Source of the DNA: Wolfiporia cocos
Lineage: Eukaryota > Basidiomycota > Agaricomycetes > Polyporales > Phaeolaceae
Reading direction: 5' to 3'
NCBI GenBank assembly: GCA_029448655.1
Contig: JACCLO010000012.1
Coordinates: 992,001-1,056,000 of the forward strand
DNA length: 64,000 bases
Shown in pieces: positions 30,740 to 41,585 of the stretch. Positions within the stretch are counted from its first letter, which is position 1, and every line of letters starts with the position of its first letter. The translations under genes and the position numbers were made by a program. The notes under the pieces were generated by a model. It had not been told where the DNA came from. It saw nothing but the letters and a program-made list of their open reading frames with translations, and made no database searches.

Positions 30740-31454
30740 TGTTACGGTCATTTTGATTTTTGGAACACTGGCAGAACTCACCATTGGGTGAATACAATAC
30801 AGGGACTTGTTACGCAACCAACCCCCTGGCTACTCGTGACTCTACTGGGCGCATCCCCAGTTGTACTAGCATATAGGGCGTGTTTCACCTCTGGCAGATC
30901 CAACTCTGCCACCGTTTCATCTCTATCATTTAGTAGCTGACAGATGGTGTTCAACTGCCATCATCATTCCTATCTATCGTTTCGGATATATCACTACATA
31001 CTTATCAAACATTTGGTACTATAGCGTAGATAGTATCGGTGACATCTGGGACGGACTTGACCCCGAAAACCTAACGTAGTATATAAACTCATGTACTTAC
31101 TGTCGAGGCTCTCCAGCTCGACCTTGTTGTACAAACAAGAAGTCTTATACTCGTTCTCAAATGTAGGAAACTACGCTCAGTATTCCTCACTCGAGCAACC
31201 AAACGACTAAGTCCTCGAAGTGCACACTGACTTCTCGGACTTAGGCAAGTCTTATATTCTAGACTTGTTTGTTCTGGAGACTGATTATATTCTCTAATGC
31301 ATATTGAATATTGAACAATCCCCTATTCTTTGACTTAGGACCCAAAGGCTTATGTAGGATATTATCTGCCTTGCACTTGTCCGCAAGACTATGTGCAGAA
31401 GAATGATTTATATTCACAACTCAAATATAATGAATGGGTATACAACCCATAACA
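30740..31454 (+). repeat. LTR d (3' LTR of the old copy)
   Basis: About 715 bp, TGTTACGGTC...CCATAACA. Diverged from LTR a and partly CpG-decayed in its right third. Confidence 0.88.
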
Positions 31455-32018
31455 AAGCCAAAGAGAAGGTTGCAACAGTGGATGTGTCTACACGGCTCCC
31501 TTTGTAGCCACATCCCTTTATGGCAACACTCTTACCCAACAGTACTAATATCACTACATCATTTGTCATTGATGGCTTTATTTTAGGTTCCTTCACTTAT
31601 TCTGTCACCTCTTGAACTTTGTTTTCCTTGCTCATAGATAGGCTCATGACATGCTGCAGTCAATCTTATCTCTGCCCTTTTTTCTTGGCTTTGAGTTGGC
31701 AAGGCGACATCCCCTCAAGCTTCAAAACTTCCAGAGAGGGCAAACAATTATATGCATGATGACCACCATGAGGAAACTCTGTGGCCACAGGGCCAAATCT
31801 CCTTTGTAGAATAGTGAATGTAGGTGGGTTACAAAATGGTGATGAGCCGCTCTGCTCATGCCCCGCTCATATACACTACTGGCAAAACTAATTACCCTGC
31901 TAGCTTGCCTGCTTGAACCTCCGTGCGCACCACCAATCACCATCGCTGTCCAAACAGCAACACTGTAGATAAGTTACAAAGGGTGTGGAGGGAGGGCTGA
32001 ATACAGACTGGTGGCATC
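31455..32018. other. spacer between LTR d and LTR e, no gene
   Basis: 564 bp of CpG-poor sequence. Its right end has GGAGGGAGGGCTGA, like a gypsy polypurine tract, about 20 bases before LTR e, so it may be the relic of another element's interior. No domain was recognised. Confidence 0.45.
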
Positions 32019-32728
32019 TGTTACGGTTATTTCGATTTTTCAAACACTGGCAGAACTCACCATTGGGTTAATACAATACAGGTACTTGTTGCGCAACCAA
32101 CCCCCCTGGCTACTTGTGACTCTACCAGGCACATCCCTGGTTGTACTAGCATATAAGACATATTCCGACTCTGGCAGATCCAACTCTGCCATCGTCTCAT
32201 CTTTATCATTTATTAGCTGATAGATGGTGTTCAACCACCATCATCATTCCTATCTATCGTCACAGGTATATCACTACATATCTATCAAACATTTCATACT
32301 ATAGTGTAGATAGTATTGGTGACATCTGGGATGGACTTGACCCCTAAAACCCAACATAGTATATAAACTCATGTACTTATTGTTGAGGCTCTTCAGCTCG
32401 ACCTCGTTGTACAAATAAGAAGTCTTATACTTGTTCTCAAACGTAGGAAACTACACTCAGTATTTCCCAAGCTCTCGAATGATCAAGTCCTCGAAGTGCA
32501 CATTGACTTCTCAGACTTAGGCAAGCCTTATATTCCATCAGACTTGCGAACCAGACAGATTATATCCTCTAACATGTATTGGATATCGAATGACCCCTAG
32601 AGTCTTTGACTTAGGGCCCGAAGGCATTTCACAGATATATATGCCTTGCACTTGTCCACAGTACTACGTGCAGAAGAATGATCTATATTCACGACTCAAA
32701 TATACAAATGGGTATTCGACCCGTAACA
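32019..32728 (+). repeat. LTR e (solo or remnant)
   Basis: 710 bp, TGTTACGGTT...CCCGTAACA. It is the same family as LTRs a-d but the most diverged, largely by CG to TG/CA changes. No 5-bp duplication was found: left GCATC, right ACAGT. The right end abuts the Tc1 element. Confidence 0.85.
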
Positions 32729-34337
32729 ACAGTGACTTACAAAACCATTGACAAAATTGCTTAATTCACATTGCTTTGGCTATACCTCAGGCTATTCTGT
32801 ATGGAATATAACGAATATAACAGTGTTTAAAAGCCATATATCTATGCTTCAATACGAGGTCCTTACTATAATATTTGATTATGTAATCATAGAGATATGC
32901 CATTTTCTTTAGAGGTAACTCTTGTCAACAGTTTTGTAACTGGCAGCTCCAGTTATGGAAATATTTGATTATTTCATTTTGTAGGCTGTGTATCATGAGA
33001 GAATCAGTAATGTAATGATATGAAAGACTCATAGACTCATAAACAAGCACAAACACTCACTTGTTCCTGACCACCATTATGTACCAGCCCATTTCTGCTG
33101 ATACCATCCAACAGATCCTCTTTTTGCTGGATCAGGGTAAATCTTATTGTCAGATTGAGAAGGATACTGGTGTCCACTATTCAACCATTAGTAAACTGCA
33201 TGTACAGCATTGTCCTAGACTTCGTAATGCCAGAGGAGGCCACCCTTCTGTTCTGACCACTACCAACCTTCACTATACCACCCATCTTATTGAAACTGAC
33301 AAGGCAAGCACTGCTCCTGCAGTGGCTAGGGCCCTGTCAGATGTTATAGGAAAGATGGTCAATGCACAGACCATGTGCAGAGCACTAAACAAAGCTGGGA
33401 TGAAGGCTGTGGTGAAGTGGAAAAGACCCAAGCTTACTGCACATCATAAGTCTGCAAGAATGGACTTTGCTCTAGCCCACTAGCATTGAACTCTGGATGA
33501 CTGGAAGCAGGTTATATGGTCAGATGAGACCAAAATCAACCAATGGGGTCAGATGGGAGGCAATTGACATGGGAGAAGCCTGGAGAGGGACTTAGTGACA
33601 GGCTGGTTCAAGATACCCTTAAGTTTGGTGGTGGATCATTGATGATGTGGGGATGTATAAGCTGAGAGGGAGTAGGGTTTGCCTGCAGAATTGATGGCAA
33701 GATGGATTCAGACCTCTATGTAAGCATTCTGAAGGATGAGCTTCAGAATAGCTTGGAGCATTGGGGAAAAACTGTGTAGGAGATGATATTTCAGCAGGAC
33801 AATGACCCCAAACAAACTAGCAAGAAGGCACAGAAATGGCTCCAAGAGCATGGTATCAAGACTATGGTGTGGTCTGCTCAGTCTCCAGACCTTAATCCCA
33901 TAGAACATCTATGGAGCCACCTCAAAAGAAAACTTGCAGATTATGAGGAATCACCCAATGGGATCACCCAGCTATGGGAGAGGGTGGAGAAGGAATGGAA
34001 GGCTATTGACATGTCTGTTTGTCAGAACCCGATCCAAGGTATGCCAGAGAGGGTAGATGCAGTGTTGAAAGCCAAGGGCAGATACACCAAGTACTAGAAA
34101 CATTGGATTTTTATGGTCTGGAATGCATGTTACAAAACTGTTGATTTTGGTGGCCTTTAAAGAAAATTGTGATTCTTAATTTTTATGAGACAAAATATTA
34201 TTATTATGGTATCATGGAATTGAGATGTATGGCTTTCTAACAAGATACTGTTCATGAGAATCCATGCAGTGTAGCTCAAGATATGACCACAACAATGTAA
34301 GTCAAGCAATCTTGTCAACAGTTTTGTAAGTCACTGT
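32729..34337 (+). mobile_element. Tc1/mariner-type DNA transposon, degenerate
   Basis: Terminal inverted repeats of about 35 bp start ACAGTGACTTACAAAAC on the left and end GTTTTGTAAGTCACTGT on the right. TA follows the right end; no TA precedes the left end, which abuts LTR e. It encloses the Tc1-like transposase remnant. The whole element is almost free of CpG. Confidence 0.85.
33061..34097 (+). pseudogene. Tc1-like DD34E transposase, broken
   Basis: The N-terminal helix-turn-helix (IQQILFLLDQGKSYCQIEKDTGVHYSTISKL) is open from 33061 to 33483. The first catalytic Asp (VIWSDETKINQWG, near 33520) lies after stops at 33481 and 33487. The middle has several more stops. 33783-34097 is open again with FQQDNDPKQTS and SPDLNPIEHLW; the Asp-to-Glu spacing from QQD is 34 residues, the Tc1 signature. 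It is a cut-and-paste enzyme that is now dead. Confidence 0.9.
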
Positions 34338-34429
34338 AGTTCCAGGTTCCATGGCTTCACCAGTGACAGAGACAACTATGAGTTGTGCTGCCAAATATAT
34401 GATTGTGGAATCCATGTACAAAGCTAATT

Positions 34430-34690
34430 TCAAAGACCACTGAACTTGAGGACATGAAGGAGAATGTCAGGGCCTGCCTGGACAAGCCAACCATTGTCCA
34501 AATCTGCAGGTGAGCTCTACTACAGTACTACAAATTGATTCAATTCAACTCATATACATGTAGATATGCTAATTGCTCCGTCTGTTTTATGCCTGCACAT
34601 TCACAGGGCTTAGATGGCACAGAAGCCTCATGGGCCAATTGTAAGTATCATGGGCATTGCACCTTCCTGCATCCAAAGCACAAGACATTA
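34430..34690 (+). pseudogene. second transposase remnant (DDE type, C-terminal piece)
   Basis: About 34437-34510 encodes TTELEDMKENVRACLDKPT, and 34556-34675 encodes a run of the form RYANCSVCF, GLDGTEASWANCKYHGH. This matches, from memory of agaricomycete DDE/IS630-like transposase C-termini, an Arg-rich NRSxRFMDAYxxGLxGxxAAWAxRKYRGHR block with Arg codons turned to Cys and His. The identification is tentative. The frame is broken and no ends were found. Confidence 0.35.
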
Positions 34691-34699
34691 AAGCAGAGT

Positions 34700-35608
34700 T
34701 TCGGGGTACTTATGGTAGCCAGAAGCCATAGAGCACATAAAAACTCATCTATACTATCAACCATGCCTGATGCCACACCTGTCCATGAACTGGCCCTAGA
34801 ATTTGGCCATGGGAGAGTGACACATGACCATGTTATGTACCTGATGACCGCTATGTTACCACTTGGTGGCAGCGATCAAGCTACTATGGATGGACAAAGG
34901 GGACACAGGTTGCAAACTGGCTCACATAATGAGAAGTAGTAAGAGTTGGCCCCCCCCAAAATAATCGTCACAATACCCATGCTTCTGATCTTGAAGTTGA
35001 TGTCAAAATACTGTGCTATTTCCAAGTGATGAACACTGTAGAAAATCATTGGTGTCGCAAACACTTCCAAGATTGTAAAATTCATGCACTGATTTTCAGA
35101 TCTAGTCCAATCCAGTGATTGAAACATCTCGCTCTTCTTTGAATGACGTAACATAACTGATACCATCCTTATGATCAATCTCCAGTCCTCATTGTAGTAC
35201 AGACTCTGTGTAGAATTATGGAACAATTTTCAAATGCAACAAAGCACTGGTTCATTACTCAAAAAGGAAATTACACAATCTCACATATTCAATCTCTGTT
35301 TTGGCCTCGGCATGATGGCCTGAATTGCAGTGGGACCTGCATGCTGGTCAAGCTGGCTAACTGCCACAATCTCAGCATGCATGGCAATGCGTGACTATCC
35401 ATGACATAATTTTGCAACCTCTGTCCATCTGACACCATCCACTTGGAATGTCTCGCTCACTCATTCAACATACACATCTATTGACATTATATTTTCGTCT
35501 CATAGACAGGTACATGGCTATACATCTGAAAAGATCCAGTGGCAAATGGTGGCAAGCTGAACTTACTATCAATGATTTTCTGAAAGTTTTGTAACCTGTG
35601 TCCATCCA
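34700..35608. other. CpG-poor intergenic DNA, no gene
   Basis: Only short frames occur. The text is rich in TG and CA and nearly free of CG, as in the neighbouring elements, so it is probably decayed transposon DNA. Confidence 0.5.
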
Positions 35609-35870
35609 TCTATACTATAATGGGAGTTTGAATGGGAGGTGCTCATGTGCAGCTAGCATGTTGCACATGAGAAACACACATGGTGAGCACATTTGCTGTG
35701 TGGTGTCTGTAGGGCACCCATTGAGCACACATGCCAATTGCAAAGATTTTACAAGCAAGGTGATGACAAGGCTGAGCATCAGCGAGGTGGTAGAGTGGCT
35801 GAGCAGGCAGAGATAAGCAATAACTCCTAAAATACAAATTTTGTGGCAAAGCCACAGGTAATTAAGCTAG
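35609..35870 (+). mobile_element. Helitron-like non-autonomous element H1
   Basis: It begins TCTATACTATAATGG after an A and ends with the hairpin GTGGCAAAGCCAC, 9 bases of AT-rich sequence, then CTAG followed by T. This is the Helitron layout: 5' TC, 3' hairpin plus CTRR, A|T target. Its 3' half matches H3 (61865-62135) and its 5' half differs. Confidence 0.6.
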
Positions 35871-36408
35871 TCTATATACTAAAGGGCCGTGGATTGTGTG
35901 GGGACTGCTATGTGTTTTTCCATATGTGCCACGTGCTGTTCATCATCCCATAGGGCTCGTGCCACTGACCTGGAAGTTGGCCAGTGGATTCCCATGCCCA
36001 GTGCCTGCAAGGCGCATGTTCAAATCCCTTCGACGAAAACTCGCCTTTCGCGCGTCCTCCCTGTGCTGTGCCATGGGGATTTTGTAGCTGTTGTAACGTG
36101 GATTTCCTGCACTGTAGATACCCGCTACAAGGATTAAGAGAATTCAGAGAGTCTTTTGAGGGATTACATTTGTGGACACAGGATTACAAGCAAAGCGACA
36201 ACAACACCGAGCATCCGGGCATCAGTGAGGTGGAGGAAGTGGCTGAGTGGGCAGAGACAAAGAGGCAGGTGCAGCAGGGCGATCACACACCCTGCGGGTT
36301 GGGTGGACTCACAATGTCTCTGCCCAATATGATTTTCCCTTATTCTATTAGTTATCACACTTAAGTGACAATTGACATCCGTGGCAAAGCCAAGGGTAAT
36401 TAAACTCG
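35871..36408 (+). mobile_element. Helitron-like non-autonomous element H2
   Basis: Starts TCTATATACTAAAGGG directly after H1's CTAG and ends TGGCAAAGCCA, GGGTAATTAAA, CTCG before T. It is homologous throughout to H4 (62136-62646), but with many CG positions changed to TG or CA. CTCG departs from the CTRR consensus, but H4 has the same end. Confidence 0.6.
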
Positions 36409-36447
36409 TAGTTACTGTAGTCGCTGATGGCATGTGATAATTGCATA

Positions 36448-36655
36448 GAGTTTCAGTCAACTATCTTAATCTGCCAACTGCCCTTTGCTTAAGAAATGAC
36501 AGTTGCGAGCTAGGTTTGCACGGAGATTAATCTGCTAGCTGCGGCAGATTAATCTACTGTGACAATAAAATGGTACATCCAGGATTCGAACCAAGGACCT
36601 TGGCACACATAAGAATTAGAGCATCGCAGCATAATTAGCCAACTGAGCCATAGTG
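36448..36655 (-). repeat. tRNA-derived SINE, family 1, copy b
   Basis: This is the best-preserved head of the family: read on the minus strand, A box TGGCTCAGTTGG (36650-36639) and B box GGTTCGAATCC (36592-36582), then the AGATTAATCTGC hairpin body and tail. It is in inverted orientation to copy c. Confidence 0.8.
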
Positions 36656-36940
36656 ACAACAGTTACGTTTGACTAATCAAAATATATATAACGCAAATTT
36701 TACACACAATTTCCGCAGATCATCAAGGCAACTAACTGCTACAACAAGCATAAAGAAATCAATGATAGTGGTAGCTTGTTTTACCATGCCTGACCTGGAG
36801 CAACTCACAATGGGAAAGTTGAATACACTGGAATCACAGGTCTTTAGAGACAGATTCATTTGTATTTGTGTTATGGGGGGTGTTAAACTGTGGGAATGAA
36901 GTTTACAAAATACTCTATAAAAGTGTGTAGACACCAGTTG

Positions 36941-37133
36941 CACTGTAGCTCAGTTGGCTAATGTATGCTGTGATGCTCTTATTCTCATGGAATCCTGGAT
37001 GTACCATTTTATTGTCACAGTAGATTAATCTGCCACAGCTAGCAGATTAATCTCCGTGCAAACCTAGCTCGCAACTGCCATTTCTTAAGTGAAGGGCAGT
37101 TGGCAGATTAAGATAATTGACTGAAGTCCCTCT
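36941..37133 (+). repeat. tRNA-derived SINE, family 1, copy c
   Basis: A box TAGCTCAGTTGG at 36946-36957. The B-box part is partly deleted. Body and tail are as in copies a and b. Together with copy b it forms an inverted pair about 290 bases apart. Confidence 0.75.
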
Positions 37134-37359
37134 AATCACTGGAAGGACTTCGCATGGTAGCGCTGAGTCACCACAAGCGCATGTGGCGTGGCTGCGGGAC
37201 ATTGATATTGTCGCCGCATGCTGAATGCTTTGGTCTCGAATCTGTCCAAGCTATTGGTGTGCTCCCAAGAGGTTTGACAGCGAAGCAGTATCGCCTTTTG
37301 AGGAGTTGGTAGATTGACCAACTTTGAATTCTTGCAGGTGAGTGGAAGCAATGTAACAT

Positions 37360-37575
37360 AAAACAATGGTAGACCTGGAAGAACTTCTGCATTCTGCACC
37401 TCATCCACTCCAGCCACAATCCCAACAACTCCATCAGGCCACACAATCACATTTGCAGTAGTTAAGCGATCATCCGCATTATACCCGTTGTAGCCATGGC
37501 CATTGTGATCGGTCACGACGCAATCAGCGTCCTCGATTCTTGAACGTAGGAATAGTTGGTGTGTCCTGCCGGTAG
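37360..37575 (-). pseudogene. FAD monooxygenase C-terminal fragment
   Basis: The minus strand encodes DHNGHGYNGYNADDRLT and NVIVWPDGVVG, clearly the thioredoxin-like C-terminus seen in P1-P3 (DRDGHAYNGYN, IVIVRPDGVVGG). Upstream parts are missing. SINEs lie on both sides. Confidence 0.75.
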
Positions 37576-37701
37576 ACTGCGACCATCTTCACAACACTCT
37601 ACAGAAACCACATCCAGCAACATTACTCTGGCTTGCGTCACAGCTAAGTTCTTGAATTCATCCAATTACCGTAGTTGCGTGAAGCACTATTGGTCTACGT
37701 G

Positions 37702-37917
37702 GAGGGACTTCAGTGCCAGAGATGCATCTTTAGAGACACCGCAGATGCATCTGGGGCACTCTAAGCAATATTAACGCCCAAGCGTGCTGCATAGATGCAT
37801 CTGAATAAAATAAGATGCATCTGCACAAGAAATACCTGTGCAGGGTTCGAACACTTGACCTGGGATCAGCAAAGTCGCAACCTGTACCACTTCACCAAAT
37901 GGTCTTGGTATTCAAGT
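37702..37917 (-). repeat. tRNA-derived SINE, family 2, copy c
   Basis: On the minus strand a tRNA-like head (TTTGGTGAAGTGG A-box-like, GTGTTCGAACCC B-box-like) leads into the TGCATCTG tail ending GCACTGAAGTCCCTC. That end ties family 2 to the family 1 tail. Confidence 0.65.
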
Positions 37918-38190
37918 CACATACTCGTTAATATGATCCATTTAATGTCCTTTCATCACCGTAGCTGTTGATTGTCAAGTCACACCTTAGTGCAATGTTC
38001 CATATTGCCCTTATGACAGCATCCTTACCTCATTGCAGATACATATGGGTTGTGGGATACATCAATAAAGAGATGCATTCTGAGTTCAACCTAATGAGCT
38101 TACTGACATATGAGCAGAATGTTAAATTTTATTACAACCGTTATTATATTGACTACTGACTATATATTTGCACAACAACTCCCTCTAACC

Positions 38191-38369
38191 AACCACTTTA
38201 GCTGAGTGGTTTCGGTCGCTGTTTCGCTGAGGTCTCGCGGTTCCTGGTTCGATTCCTGGCTTGCGATGCTTTATTTTGGTACTAACGGGCGCCTAATTTC
38301 GATGACTTAGAGTGCCCCAGATGCATCTGCGGTGTCTCTAAAGATGCATCTGTGGCACTGAAACTCTAG
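38191..38369 (+). repeat. tRNA-derived SINE, family 2, copy b
   Basis: A box TAGCTGAGTGG (38199-38209), perfect B box GGTTCGATTCC (38246-38256), and a tail matching 420-488. The 128 bases before it match 182-308. Confidence 0.75.
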
Positions 38370-38448
38370 CTACGTGAAGATATGATTGATCATTAACTCA
38401 CATTTCAGCGAAGAGGGTTGCAGCTCATTATCAGGAATACAACGTAAA

Positions 38449-40630
38449 TTAATGGTATGCTTGAAAGAAATTCTGCACTCCCTCCGCCTCGAATACAATT
38501 CCTCCAACAACTCCATCAGGCCGCACAATTACAATCGTCATAGTTGCGGAATCTGCAACATTATACCCATTGTAGGCGTGCCCATCGCGATCAACAATGA
38601 CGTGTTCAGCATCCTCAAATGCGAGAGAGGCCGAGGTTCCTTGAGGATAGATCGCAACCGACTTGACAGTGCTCGGCGGATATACCTTAAGTGCATCCAG
38701 CACAGGTCCTATGTGCGCCACAACCCTTGAGAAAATTAGCACAGTGTGATGTGTGACGCTGAATATGTGGAATAGATTTGTCTGTGCCGCATCAGACTGT
38801 TTGAGGTCCATCAGATTCGGTGCATCTGGCGCGCGGTCTCCTGCCCTGAGCACGCTTGCATCGCCGCCCTCCGCACCATACACGTCGAGCGGCCCCGTAT
38901 CGGCTAGGCGGATGTACGGTGTGCGTTCGTCGAGCACAATTGGGCTCCAGCGGTAGTTGATCCCGAGCTGCTTGAGCACCCCACTACGCTTGAATGCCTC
39001 CTCTGCACCACGCCCGTCGACTGTCACATTGCGCGTCTTGTGGAAGAGATTCGTGGTCAACTTGAGCATGTGCGCAACGACTGGGAGGCGTTCGATGGTG
39101 TATGTATCAAGCAAGGAAGGCGACGCGCAGTTCTTGATGACGAGGGCGAGCTTCCAGCCTAGGTTAACCTTAAGGAAGATCGTTAGGCGAGAGGAAAGGA
39201 ATGTGGGAGTATACATACCCCATCTTGGATGCCGGTGTTCAGACCCTTGAGTGGACGGTCCATGAAATTGATGCAGCGGTTTGTAATTCAATCGCTCACC
39301 TGACCACCGGTCGGACTATGGACATGAGCCGCATCTCCGGCCAAGAAGACGCGTCCAACACTGAACCTGTCGACCATACGAGCGCTGGGCCTGCCGAAGT
39401 GTAAGGTGGTATCATGACATGATTGCAGAAGCAGATAATCAAAGTACCTCCAATCCGAAACAAAGTTGATCTTGCTAAGCTCAATGTCGTATCTGCCTGT
39501 CTGATCTCTGATATACTGGATCAGCATGTCCCGGTCGGACATCATCTTGTTATAGTCGAATTCGCCACTAATACCAAACGAGAAGATCCCTTCGGTCTCT
39601 GTTGGGCGCAGTGACACACTTAGACCGCAAAGCATGAGTATGACAAGAATCACAATAGGTTGGGAGATAAATATTCACTTACAATGTGCCGCCAAAGACC
39701 CCCCACATGTGCCAGCACTGCAGATTGATTATATCAGTGACTTACAGATACTTCCGATAGAAGAGTTTGTACATCACGACTCAAGCCCTTCAACAGCTCG
39801 ACCTCACCAAAAATCATCCGGTCGGCGCGAGTCTCACCGAGAAAGGTAACCTCCAAGTGCTTTCGCACGACACCTAATATCAGGTGAGTGAGATTACAGC
39901 ATCATCTTTTGATCCAGATAGCCCATACCTTTAGCACCATCAGCACCCACAAGCCAATCACACCGAATTGTTTCTGGTATCTCTTCATCCCCAGACTTCC
40001 TCACGACATGCGCGAGGACGCCATTCTCAATCTGCTCATAGGTGCGCAATTCGGTGTTCAGCTCGACGTGTACGCCAAACCTTTCAAGGTATTTACGCAT
40101 GATGGCCTCCTGATTTGCTTGTCCTAGGATACGAGGACTATTCTGCACGGTGTTAAGCATCAACAGATAAGCAATTCATAGGAAGTGATACAACATGTGG
40201 GATTGCCGGTGTGTCTTCCTCAAATTCAAGCATGGTGAATGTCTTGATCGGCTCAGCCCCTCCGCCTATCTTGTACATACTGATGGGTAGTAGCGGGATG
40301 CTCCGCTCCCAAATGTCAGGTAGAACACCAAGCAGATTATAATACTCAAGCGTCCTGGGCTATGGACACGCGGCATGTAAGATTTACCCTGACGTATAAG
40401 ATAGTGAGAGGGAGGACCTGAATGCCTGCACCGCGTTGTCCAATGTGAAAGTGATCATCCTTCTGGACGATACGGATCGAGATGCCGTTCTTGGCGAGGG
40501 TGAGGGCAGTCGCAAGAGCTGTGGGACCACCGCCGACCTGGAGCGTAATCATATGCTAGATCGACACTTATCGCTAGCAAGAGAACATAGTACGAACGAT
40601 GAGGACAGAGACTGTAGCTTTGGATGTCAT
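38449..40630 (-). CDS. FAD-dependent phenol 2-monooxygenase-like protein P2
   Basis: Predicted aromatic-ring hydroxylase of the PHBH/phenol hydroxylase class. The start is MTSKATVSVLI at 40630; after a first intron come VGGGPTALATALTLAKNG, PRTLEYYNLLGVLPDIWER, NSPRILGQANQEAIMRKYLE, CDWLVGADGAK, HLEVTFLGETRADRM, SVSLRPTETEG, and RVFLAGDAAHVHSPTGGQ (about 39345). The long last exon (39291-38449) holds VNLGWKLALVIKN and the thioredoxin-like C-terminal domain ending FFQAYH. About 590 residues; no stop was seen inside exons as modelled. The exon order matches P1 and P3, so these are tandem duplicates, all on the minus strand. Confidence 0.85.
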
Positions 40631-40873
40631 GACTGTAGATTAGATATCCTGGGAGCTATTGGCGCGTTCTAGCATACGGTAGCCGCGCTACGTATATGTA
40701 GATTTCATAGCGCGCCACAGATAATCTGCTAGTGAGATCTGTTGGAAAGATCTATTTTGTTATCATATTCTGGGCTTCTAGCTTATCGGACAAATATGGG
40801 AGTTCCCATTCGCCTGTGAAATCCGCTGTATAGATCTTCACAATAGATAGCTCCGTACGCACCATGTATACTG

Positions 40874-41263
40874 TGGTGTCACGACCTTAGACGACGACGG
40901 CGACAGGTGATACACGTGACCGTGAGAAGGGGGAACTTAGGCGACAGTGGCGGCGGGGACAGGGGACACTGACGACATTCCGATAGGCGACCGGTTATCC
41001 GAGTGCAGGGGTGGTGCTCTAGTACTGTTGCACAGGATGCCTAAGTACTGTTGCACAGGATGCCTAGTGGACATTTCAGTGAGCATTTTCACAGTGACTG
41101 CCAACGATTTCAAACTTCAGCGCTTCAGCCTTCGATGGATCTCCCATAATTAGTAAGTGCTGAAGTCGCAACTTAGGCGACGAGACCCTGGGGACAGGGG
41201 GACAAATGGGCGACGGCGACAGACCCTCGGGGACGGGGGACGTCGTCTAAGGTCGTGACACCA
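40874..41263. mobile_element. 390-bp MITE
   Basis: Terminal inverted repeats of about 22 bp (TGGTGTCACGACCTTAG... at the left, its complement at the right) are flanked by the direct repeat ATACTG (40868-40873, 41264-41269). It is non-coding. Inside, a 23-bp unit TACTGTTGCACAGGATGCCT is tandemly duplicated at about 41022-41067. A 6-bp duplication does not fix a superfamily. Confidence 0.75.
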
Positions 41264-41411
41264 ATACTGTTCGCTGCGTCTCTGTGATCGTGATCCCTGT
41301 TTGATGAACGCACGTGTACGCCCCTAGTGAGACTGCGATCAGCTCAGATTGCAGTGATCCGATCTGTCCAAGCTTGCTTGCGTGATGCGCGGGGCTGAGG
41401 GGCACGTACCT

Positions 41412-41585
41412 CATGCCATAGTCTCGATCAGACGCTCTACAGCGGTGCAGCGGTGTGGCTGCGCCACGGACACAGCCGAGCGGAGATCGAAAAACCGAAG
41501 ACAACGATCAGTTTTTCGATCTCCGCTCGGGTGCTCCCGAGCAGCACGTGCGCTGGCAGAACGTCTGATCGAGACTACTCATGCC
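41412..41585. repeat. long inverted repeat with a perfect 20-bp core stem
   Basis: CCGAGCGGAGATCGAAAAAC (41476-41495) pairs perfectly with 41511-41530 across a 15-base loop. Imperfect pairing continues outward to GTCTCGATCAGACG near 41421 and its complement near 41575. It could be a foldback element or a source of double-stranded RNA. Confidence 0.7.

Larger units (their letters stand above)
12166..31454 (+). mobile_element. old Ty3/gypsy chromovirus copy, split by a younger copy of itself
   Basis: It comprises LTR 12166-12872, gag start 12919-13556, then (after the 10.85-kb insertion) the rest of gag, pol and the 3' ORF at 24409-30735, and LTR 30740-31454. The two LTRs are clearly diverged, and gag and pol carry many stops and frameshifts, so it is an old dead copy. 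The 5-bp flanks (GTATC left, AAGCC right) do not match, so outer target duplications are lost or rearranged. Confidence 0.85.

Noticed and set aside
34535..34939. A 134-codon intact gene
   Set aside because: Only its first third resembles a transposase C-terminus; the rest has no support and the region is decayed.
36405..36408. H2 and H4 ends as canonical CTRR Helitron termini
   Set aside because: The sequence is CTCG, not CTRR; kept as Helitron-like on the hairpin, 5' TC and A|T flanks only.
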